Part shown: positions 1 through 5,333 of the stretch, one piece after another
How positions within the stretch are numbered: the stretch's first letter is position 1
Layout of the letters: each line of letters opens with the position of its first letter
From: Acidobacteriota bacterium
GTDB lineage: Bacteria > Acidobacteriota > Terriglobia > UBA7540
Length of the DNA stretch: 12,139 bases
Assembly: GCA_021780055.1 (NCBI GenBank)
Contig: JAJXZM010000455.1
Coordinates: 1-12,139 of the forward strand
Direction of reading: 5' to 3'
Notes under the pieces: model-generated
The model's input: only the letters and a program-made list of their open reading frames with translations
Databases searched by the model: none
What the model was told of the DNA's origin: nothing
Program-made: the position numbers and the translations under genes

Positions 1-65
1 AAGTCGATACCATTATGGGCGGGACTGGAATGCGGGTGAACTTCGTTCGAGTTTTGAAGGGTTAG
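1..65 (+). CDS. C-terminal end of a probable molybdopterin oxidoreductase catalytic subunit (partial)
   Basis: Only about 20 residues are visible, read in the frame starting at base 3 and ending at TAG 63-65; the 5' part lies outside the window. The end of the peptide (GGTGMRVNFVRVLKG) resembles the closing beta-strand of the molybdopterin-dinucleotide-binding domain of DMSO-reductase-family enzymes, which often finish with a 'GG...xxVRVxK' pattern. The next gene is a DmsB/PsrB/TtrB-type FeS subunit, which is almost always encoded beside such a catalytic subunit, and this supports the call. Too short for a family or substrate assignment. Alternative: the tail of an unrelated protein. Confidence 0.5.
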   Translation, partial: VDTIMGGTGMRVNFVRVLKG

Positions 66-73
66 TGCTTTAG

Positions 74-95
74 TCGCCGGGCCTGGGTCCGGCGA
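74..95 (+). other. Intercistronic hairpin before the FeS subunit gene
   Basis: Bases 74-80 (TCGCCGG) pair perfectly with 89-95 (CCGGCGA), a 7-bp stem with an 8-base loop, lying between the upstream stop (65) and the ATG at 112. No T-tract follows, so it is not a canonical terminator. It could set mRNA processing or relative expression of the catalytic and FeS subunits. The structure is seen in sequence; the role is a guess. Confidence 0.35.
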
Positions 96-111
96 GGGTA
101 AGAGGAAGACA

Positions 112-849
112 ATGGCGCGCTACGCCATGGTAACGGATTTGAGGAAATGCGTGGGCTGCCAGGCCTGCACGGTGGCATGCAACTCCGAATGGGAGGTCCC
201 CACGGGCTTTGCGCGTACCCATGTGCGACACACGGGCGTGGCCGGAAAGTTTCCGGACCTTGTCTCGAGCTTTTACGTTGCGCAATGCAACCACTGTGAT
301 TACCCGGCCTGCGTGCCTGCCTGCCCCACCGGGGCTACTTATCAGGGTGAAAACGGGATAGTGCACATCGATCGCGATCTCTGTATCGGTTGCGGTTACT
401 GCGTTGAGGCTTGCCCCTACGGAGCCCGCTACATTAGCCCCACGATCAAGAAAGCCGACAAGTGCGATTTCTGTGCACCGCGCCTGGAGCGTGGATTGGA
501 GCCCGCTTGCGTCCTTACCTGCACTGCACACGCAAAGTTTTTTGGTGATCTGGAAGATAGAAAAAGCAATGTTTTCAGGATGGTTTACGAACAAGGCGCC
601 AGGCGGCTTGAAACACCGGAGGTCTCGATTGGCCCCAACGTTTATTACCTGGGCAAAAAAGAGGACGTTGATCTTGTGCTCGCCACCTTCCCGCCCCATC
701 GCCCGCGGCTGCTGAGGGCGGGTGAAGTCTGGCGCGGGTATTTGAAACCGCTGGTCCTTGCTGCCATCGGCGCAACGTTCCTAGGTCAGGCCATCGCGTT
801 CTTCCACCAGCTTCATTCAGGTGAAGACCAGTTTGAGGATTGGGAGTAA
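112..849 (+). CDS. 4Fe-4S electron-transfer subunit of a molybdoenzyme complex (DmsB/PsrB/TtrB type) with a C-terminal membrane anchor
   Basis: This 245-residue ferredoxin-like protein carries electrons between a membrane cytochrome b and a molybdenum catalytic subunit. Sixteen cysteines in the classical arrangement bind four clusters: C13/16/19/23, C59/62/67/71, C91/94/97/101 and C118/121/133/137. Residues about 211-234 form one hydrophobic helix, so the subunit is probably anchored in the membrane, as in formate dehydrogenase-N and Hyb-type FeS subunits. ATG 112 is preceded by AGAGGAAG, a good ribosome site. No Tat or Sec signal is present, as expected for a subunit that is co-exported with its partner or stays cytoplasmic. 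The next gene starts 5 bases after the stop, so the two are co-translated. Family assignment is secure; the substrate of the complex (thiosulfate, polysulfide, tetrathionate, a selenium or arsenic oxyanion) cannot be read from this subunit. Confidence 0.95.
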   Translation: MARYAMVTDLRKCVGCQACTVACNSEWEVPTGFARTHVRHTGVAGKFPDLVSSFYVAQCNHCDYPACVPACPTGATYQGENGIVHIDRDLCIGCGYCVEACPYGARYISPTIKKADKCDFCAPRLERGLEPACVLTCTAHAKFFGDLEDRKSNVFRMVYEQGARRLETPEVSIGPNVYYLGKKEDVDLVLATFPPHRPRLLRAGEVWRGYLKPLVLAAIGATFLGQAIAFFHQLHSGEDQFEDWE

Positions 850-854
850 CAGAG

Positions 855-2249
855 ATGGGATCACAACCTTTGCCCATATCGCCCGCTCCGCTCACCGTCG
901 AACAAGCGGAGGCAATGTCCCAGCGTCGAATCAAGAAGCACCACGTTGCCATCATACTGTTGCACTGGTTCAATGCGATTGTGTGGCTGTGTGAGCTGGC
1001 TACCGGCGCTGCACTGATCGCTTCACCGTATTTTCGCCTGATGCCATACTGGTACATCAACTTGCTCACCAGCCTTTTCGGGTCACGAGCCACCATGCTC
1101 CAGTTTCATATCGCCGTCGGGATAACTTGGGTGATCGTGTTTCTTGTTTACGGAATCTTTGGTTTCCGTACCTACCTGGCGAAGCAGATCTTCGAAAAGG
1201 AAATCGCTCTCGACCGCGATGACATCAACTGGCTGATCATTCGGGCTCTGCGAATCCTGAAAAAGTCCGACGAACCGCTGCCACCACAGGACAGTTACAA
1301 CGCCGGCCAGAAGCTGTTTGCACTGCTTGTCTACGCGATGGTCCCCATCATCATGATTACCGGCCTCATCATGACCTTCCACCTGGTTAGTACCGCTGTT
1401 GTCGGTTGGGCCGTGGTCCTGCATTTTGTTGCGGTGGGGCTGGTGGTCTCGGGGCTGATTATTCACGTTTACATGGGGGCGGTGTTTCCTGAAGAAAAGG
1501 CTGCATTCTTTTCCATGCTGACTGGCATGGTGAGCGAACTCTACGCCTATCGGCACCATTTCAAGTGGTGGAAAGAGGTCAAGAAGCAGGAAGATGCCTG
1601 GATACATCAACTGCAGGGTGGGTCAGGATCAGACGGGATTGCGCCGCCCATGGCCGGCGCGGGACCCGTCACACCCCCAGCTGAGCCGGAAAAAGCTGAA
1701 GAGAAACGCGGCTCACCGTGGACGTTCAAAAGAATCTTTCGCGCGACGGAGTATTGGCCGCCTTACGTGGCCGGCGCCGGTTTGGGCCTTACGTTGCTAG
1801 CCACGTTTGTCCTGATGGGCCAGGGCTTGGGAGCCTCGGGTGGCTTCACAAGCTATCTTGTCGCCTTGATTGCGTGGGTCGCGCCCAACTACGCGGCGCA
1901 TAGTACTTACTGGAGCAACTACCTCCAGCCTGGCCACTCGCCCTTGATTACTTTCCTGGTTTTCGAACTCATTGGAGTGGTAATCGGAGGATTTATCTCC
2001 GGCTGGCTCGCGGGTCGCATCCGGATCGCAGTAGACAAAGGGCCTCGGATTTCACGGCCTACCCGATACGTTCTGGCCGTGGGCGGAGGAATCCTGACCG
2101 GCTACGGCGCGCGGCTCGCCCGCGGTTGCACCAGCGGCCTGGCACTTTCCGGCGGAGCGGTCCTTTCCGTCGGCGCCTGGATTTTCATGCTTGCAGTTTT
2201 TGCCGCCGCTTTCGGTGGCGCCTGGTTTATGAGGAGGTATTGGTTATGA
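855..2249 (+). CDS. Fusion protein: FdhI/PhsC-type cytochrome b plus N-terminal half of a YeeE/YedE sulfur-compound transporter
   Basis: The product is 464 residues. Residues about 30-210 form a four-helix di-haem cytochrome b like the gamma subunit of formate dehydrogenase or thiosulfate reductase. Candidate haem ligands are H37 (in LHWFN), H85, H190 and H204, and the FdhI-like YNAGQK motif is at about 148-153. A soluble Pro/Ala/Glu-rich linker (about 254-287) leads to a second membrane domain (about 300-464) with the YeeE/YedE signature GYGARLARGCTSG; Cys425 is the only cysteine of that domain. YeeE/YedE proteins move thiosulfate or related sulfur compounds, and their cysteines line the path. 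I chose ATG 855 because GGAG (843-846) sits just upstream; a TTG at 840 in the same frame is less likely. The stop overlaps the next start (ATGA at 2246-2249). The cytochrome presumably links the quinol pool to the FeS subunit encoded upstream. A direct fusion of cytochrome b and transporter half is unusual. Confidence 0.9.
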   Translation: MGSQPLPISPAPLTVEQAEAMSQRRIKKHHVAIILLHWFNAIVWLCELATGAALIASPYFRLMPYWYINLLTSLFGSRATMLQFHIAVGITWVIVFLVYGIFGFRTYLAKQIFEKEIALDRDDINWLIIRALRILKKSDEPLPPQDSYNAGQKLFALLVYAMVPIIMITGLIMTFHLVSTAVVGWAVVLHFVAVGLVVSGLIIHVYMGAVFPEEKAAFFSMLTGMVSELYAYRHHFKWWKEVKKQEDAWIHQLQGGSGSDGIAPPMAGAGPVTPPAEPEKAEEKRGSPWTFKRIFRATEYWPPYVAGAGLGLTLLATFVLMGQGLGASGGFTSYLVALIAWVAPNYAAHSTYWSNYLQPGHSPLITFLVFELIGVVIGGFISGWLAGRIRIAVDKGPRISRPTRYVLAVGGGILTGYGARLARGCTSGLALSGGAVLSVGAWIFMLAVFAAAFGGAWFMRRYWL

Positions 2250-2869
2250 GTGCTCCTTACTTCCCAGCTTTCTCACTGACAACTTATCTGGCCGTGGCCG
2301 TCCTGCTCGGTTTCTTCTTTGGGTTCTTTCTGGAACGAGCGGGATTTTCAAGCGCGCACAAGCTCGTGGCACAATTTTATTTCAAGGACTTTTCGGTTTT
2401 GAAGGTGATGTTCTCGGCCATTGTCGTGGCAATGCTTGGAATTGCTTATTTCAGCTTGGTCGGTTGGCTTGATATGAGCCAGGTCTTCGTGCCGCCCACT
2501 TACATCTGGCCGCAACTTGTGGGTGGGCTCCTGCTGGGGGCAGGCTTCATCATCGGCGGCTATTGACCAGGCACTTCTGCGGTGGCGGTCGCCATCGGAA
2601 AAATTGATGGTTTGCTTTTTGCACTCGGAATCTTAATTGGAATCTTTATCTTCGGCGTAAGTTTCCCGGGTATCAGCACCTTTAACTCCTCGGGTCATTT
2701 GGGGAATCTGACTATCCCCACCTGGCTGAACGTGAACACGGGCATCATCGTCCTGGGAGTGGTTGTGATGGCCGTGGCGGCGTTCTGGGCGGCGGAGAAG
2801 AGCGAAGGCCCATGGAACGTTTTCCAGCGGCTCTACGGAACGCAATCAAAAGGAGATGAGCGGAGATGA
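2246..2869 (+). CDS. YeeE/YedE half-transporter, predicted selenoprotein with Sec107 encoded by in-frame TGA 2564-2566
   Basis: ATG 2246 overlaps the previous stop and has GAGGAGG (2231-2237) at ideal spacing. Translation runs 106 codons to TGA 2564-2566, then continues in the same frame to TGA 2867-2869, giving 207 residues. The sequence around the first TGA is FIIGGY-[TGA]-PGTSAVAVAIGKIDG. Members of this family have Cys at that place (GGYCPGT; the related DUF6691 group has GYCPGP), and homology continues unbroken after it (KIDGLLFALGILIGIFIFG). No other Cys occurs in the protein, so residue 107 is the only chalcogen nucleophile of this half; its partner is Cys425 in the upstream fusion. 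A SECIS-like hairpin follows immediately. About five membrane helices are visible. Alternatives: a TGC-to-TGA nonsense mutation (pseudogene) or a sequencing error. Use of TGA as a normal stop by neighbours argues against a variant code. Family very sure, Sec decoding probable. Confidence 0.85.
2564..2598 (+). promoter_or_regulatory. SECIS-like element for UGA recoding
   Basis: Directly after TGA 2564-2566, bases 2580-2586 (CGGTGGC) pair with 2591-2597 (GCCATCG) in a 7-bp stem (one G-U pair) closed by the tetraloop GGTC (2587-2590). The first loop G lies 21 bases after the TGA. In E. coli fdhF the SECIS loop also carries GGUC at nearly the same distance, and bacterial SECIS elements generally place a loop G about 16-37 bases from the UGA. 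The hairpin is translated as part of the gene, as in known bacterial selenoproteins. GC-rich sequence can form such hairpins by chance, so this supports the selenocysteine reading without proving it. Confidence 0.65.
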
Positions 2870-3528
2870 GAACCGAAATCAAACTGACCGGAAAGAGCAT
2901 TGCGGCCGCCGCGGTTATCTTTCTCGGCGTTGTTCTGGCCGTGGCCGCAACCATTGCGCGCGGGACGGGCTCCGATCCCCTGAATGCTCCGGTATTGGTC
3001 CAGGGCATCGTCCAGGAAACCGACCGCGTCACACCTCAGGAACTGGCCCGCTGGATTGTTGAGAAGCGGACTGACTTCCAGCTCATCGACGTGCGCGAAC
3101 CGTGGAAGTTTGATGACTACCACATTCCCACGGCAATCAACATTCCGCTTGCTCAGCTGTTCGAACCCGCCGGCCTGAAGCAGCTCTCCCGTTCCAAGAA
3201 GATTGTGCTTTACGGCTCCGGCCAGGGCCACGCGGCCCAGGCACAGTTGCTGCTCAACATGAAAGGCTACAACGCGCTCTCCGTGCGGGAGGGCATCAAC
3301 GGGTGGTGGTATGACCTGATGACGCCTACCAGCTTACAAACTTCTGGAGCCTCGCCTGCCGGCTACCAGCAGGCCAAGCAGTTGCGCGATTTCTTCATGG
3401 GAAGTGCAGCCCCGGCCAAGGGCTCTGCGGAGAGCGTGCCGTCAGTGGCTCCGCCGCCCGCACCGCCCTCGACGCCTGAGAAGAAAGTCCCGGCCACGCG
3501 CCTGAAGCTCGGCCGTGGCTGTACATAG
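2866..3528 (+). CDS. Membrane-anchored rhodanese-like protein lacking the catalytic cysteine, with a C-terminal Cys tail
   Basis: The product is 220 residues. Residues about 10-32 form an N-terminal membrane anchor, so the rest probably lies outside the cytoplasm. Residues about 55-150 are a rhodanese fold (LIDVREPWKFDDYHIPTAINIP, then KKIVLYG, then GYNALSVREGINGWW). Where rhodaneses carry the persulfide-forming Cys, this protein has Gly117 (codon GGC) in VLYGSGQGHAAQA. A flexible Ala/Pro/Lys-rich tail (about 180-212) ends in KLGRGCT, and Cys219 is the only cysteine of the protein. The start ATG 2866 overlaps the transporter stop, and AGGAG lies 10 bases upstream. Rhodaneses beside YeeE/YedE genes are thought to accept or deliver sulfane sulfur. 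Here the terminal cysteine may be the carrier, or the domain only binds oxyanions. Fold assignment is strong; function is open. Confidence 0.85.
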   Translation: MRTEIKLTGKSIAAAAVIFLGVVLAVAATIARGTGSDPLNAPVLVQGIVQETDRVTPQELARWIVEKRTDFQLIDVREPWKFDDYHIPTAINIPLAQLFEPAGLKQLSRSKKIVLYGSGQGHAAQAQLLLNMKGYNALSVREGINGWWYDLMTPTSLQTSGASPAGYQQAKQLRDFFMGSAAPAKGSAESVPSVAPPPAPPSTPEKKVPATRLKLGRGCT

Positions 3529-4230
3529 GCCACTGATGCGCCCTTATTGGCGCTTTGAGGGGCCATCAAAAAAGGCCCTGTTTTCGCCTTCCATTCAGGG
3601 CCCCTATGTAGTTAATCTGGCGGTGGTGAAAAATCTCACCAAACCCAGAAAGATCTGGTTCGCCAGGCACTGAATATGAATCAGCAAGGGCACTGGCCCT
3701 AGAGCCCTTGAGCGCATAGCTGCCAAATCCGGGGACGTCGTACCGGTAGTCAATCGTGTATACGGCGCTGCCGTCCTTGCGGAAACTTATGCCTGGTGAC
3801 GGTTGCTAAGGCGGCTGGCAGCCATGAAAACGATCACAATTTCTTCCAGAAGTAGGCAGATCTTCGAAAAAACGGGTTCTGGAGGCCCCGGCGACGAATT
3901 TTTAGGGATTATGGAGGGGTTGTTGACAGCGAGTGTGACCGCGTTGAGAAAAAATATGCTCGTCTTCACCCAAGTGGGTGTATATTTTCAATTTCCGGAA
4001 GGCCAAATTGCCAATTCCGGTGATAGTGTGCTCCACGACGCCCGCTGTCTGGAGGACCATGAACTTCCCTGCCGAATACGAGCTGCACCTTGTTGAAGCC
4101 ATTGAACGCATTGGCTTGGAGAGAGTCAGCCAGACCATCGAGTAGTTTGGCAAAGTACGCGACGCCGGACACCACATGTCGTTCCTTTCGCGCCTGCTGT
4201 GGTGTCCTACTTCGCCCTTCGCGAGCTGAA
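3529..4230. other. Gene-poor stretch between the operon and apbE, with coding-like scraps
   Basis: Apart from the terminator-like hairpin, no intact gene is supported in these 700 bases. On the - strand, about 3798 down to 3566, an open frame without a start codon reads like protein (for example VYTIDYRYDVPGFGSYALKG) and may be the 3' end of a decayed gene. On the + strand, ATG 4059 opens a 28-residue peptide (begins MNFPAEYELHLVEAIERIG, stop TAG 4143) with GGAGG only 3 bases upstream. Longer frames on the - strand between about 3900 and 4200 match nothing I recognise. A TTGACA at 3923-3928 has no suitable -10 partner. The best reading is a decayed insertion or lost gene. Confidence 0.4.
3558..3584 (+). 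terminator. Probable Rho-independent terminator of the respiratory/transport operon
   Basis: Thirty bases after the rhodanese stop, GGGCC (3560-3564) pairs with GGCCC (3574-3578) around a 9-base A-rich loop, followed by TGTTTT. The T-tract is short. An alternative, longer-range pairing joins AGGGGCC (3558-3564) with GGCCCCT further on (about 3599-3605). The position after the last gene of the operon fits termination. Confidence 0.5.
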
Positions 4231-5328
4231 GTGTTTTCTAATGACTCCGTCATCCCTCGAGTCGGCCGAGCGGCCACCCGTTTGTGCTCGGGCGCCCGCC
4301 TGTTCTTCCTCGCGCTCGGACTGGGCGTTCTCGCGGTCGCGGCGCAGCCCGCGGCTGCCAGGGAGGCCTCGCAGCGCTTTGAGTATTCTCTCCCGCGCAT
4401 GGGAACCATCTTCCGGATTGAGATGTACGCGCCCTCGGATGCGGAGGCTTCCAGGGCGGCGGAGGCGGCATTCGCGCGCGCCGAGCAACTCGAGCAGGTC
4501 ATGAGCGATTATCGCGCTGACAGCGAACTGATGCGCCTCATGCGCGACGGCAACGCAACGCCGTTCCCGGTGAGCAGCGACCTTTACAACGTGCTGGCAA
4601 AGTCCCTGTGGACCTCAAAGCTTTCCCGGGGCTCTTTTGATGTCAGCATCGGTCCCCTGGTTGATTTATGGCGAAGCGCCCGCAAAGACGGACGATTGCC
4701 TGACCCGGGGGAAATAGCAAAGGCAAAAGCTCTGGTCGATTATCGCAATATTGAACTGGACCCTGTGCATCACACCGTGTTCCTGAAGCGCGCCGGCATG
4801 AAGCTGGATCTAGGCGCCATCGGCAAGGGTTATGCTGCTGACCAGATGCTGGCCGTTTTGCAATCGCAGGGCATCCGCCGCGCTCTGGTCGTAGCGGGGG
4901 GAGAGGTCGCCACGGGCGAACCCCCGCCAGGAAGTTCCGGCTGGAAAGTCCGCATCGATACAGCCGACTCGGATGCCGGGGCTGCGCCCTGCACACTGTT
5001 GTTGAGCGGCCACGCAGTTTCCACCTCCGGTGATGAGCATCAGTTTTTGGAAGTCAAGGGCCATCGGTATTCACACGTCATCAGTCCCTTGACCGGCTGG
5101 GCACTGGAAGGGAGGAGCAGCACCACCGTAATGGCCAGAGATTCGACTACTGCCGACGCGCTCGCCACGGCATTTTCCTTAATCCCTGTGGCAGATGGAA
5201 TTCGGGTTACCCAATCTCTTCCAGGCGTGTCGGCCTTATGGGTCCGACGCGTGGGCGGAGAATGGAAGCACTACACCTCACGCGGGTTTCCTACTTCATG
5301 CCACGGATTGCCAGAAAGGAGCAGATAG
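4231..5328 (+). CDS. apbE: FAD:protein FMN transferase (ApbE family), exported
   Basis: ApbE hydrolyses FAD and attaches FMN through a phosphoester bond to Thr/Ser of target proteins, typically periplasmic redox subunits with an FMN_bind domain. From a GTG start at 4231 the product is 365 residues, close to the family norm. It has a signal peptide (hydrophobic LFFLALGLGVLAVAA, likely cleavage after QPAAA, about residue 43). Family motifs are FDVSIGPLVDLW (from about 136), LDLGAIGKGYAAD (192-204), VAGGEVATG (about 221-229), VSTSGD (about 263), HVISPLTG (282-289) and DSTTADALAT (304-313), which supplies the metal-binding Asp and Thr. The frame stays open back to a TTG at 4090, but the residues before 4231 look non-coding. 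The ribosome site is weak, so the start is uncertain. No FMN_bind target or DGxTSAT-like acceptor motif is visible in the window. The next gene begins 5 bases later. Confidence 0.9.
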   Translation: MFSNDSVIPRVGRAATRLCSGARLFFLALGLGVLAVAAQPAAAREASQRFEYSLPRMGTIFRIEMYAPSDAEASRAAEAAFARAEQLEQVMSDYRADSELMRLMRDGNATPFPVSSDLYNVLAKSLWTSKLSRGSFDVSIGPLVDLWRSARKDGRLPDPGEIAKAKALVDYRNIELDPVHHTVFLKRAGMKLDLGAIGKGYAADQMLAVLQSQGIRRALVVAGGEVATGEPPPGSSGWKVRIDTADSDAGAAPCTLLLSGHAVSTSGDEHQFLEVKGHRYSHVISPLTGWALEGRSSTTVMARDSTTADALATAFSLIPVADGIRVTQSLPGVSALWVRRVGGEWKHYTSRGFPTSCHGLPERSR

Positions 5329-5333
5329 GACAG

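Noticed and set aside
70..699. Long - strand open frame opposite the FeS subunit
   Set aside because: It is antisense to a gene with 16 correctly placed cysteines and has no recognisable domain.
2564..2869. Treating the region after the TGA as a separate small gene starting at GTG 2582
   Set aside because: GTG 2582 lies inside the conserved PGTSAVAVA segment, has no ribosome site, and would cut through a conserved motif; a single recoded gene explains the data better.
2246..2869. Variant genetic code (TGA as Trp or Gly) to explain the in-frame TGA
   Set aside because: TGA ends neighbouring genes here (2247-2249 and 2867-2869), and the family residue at the site is Cys, which fits Sec and not Trp or Gly.
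3923..3928. Perfect TTGACA -35 box upstream of apbE
   Set aside because: The nearest TATGCT lies 26 bases further on, too far for a -10 box, and the apbE start is some 300 bases away.
4090..4230. TTG 4090 as the start of apbE
   Set aside because: The added 47 residues have no family similarity and would place the signal peptide deep inside the protein.
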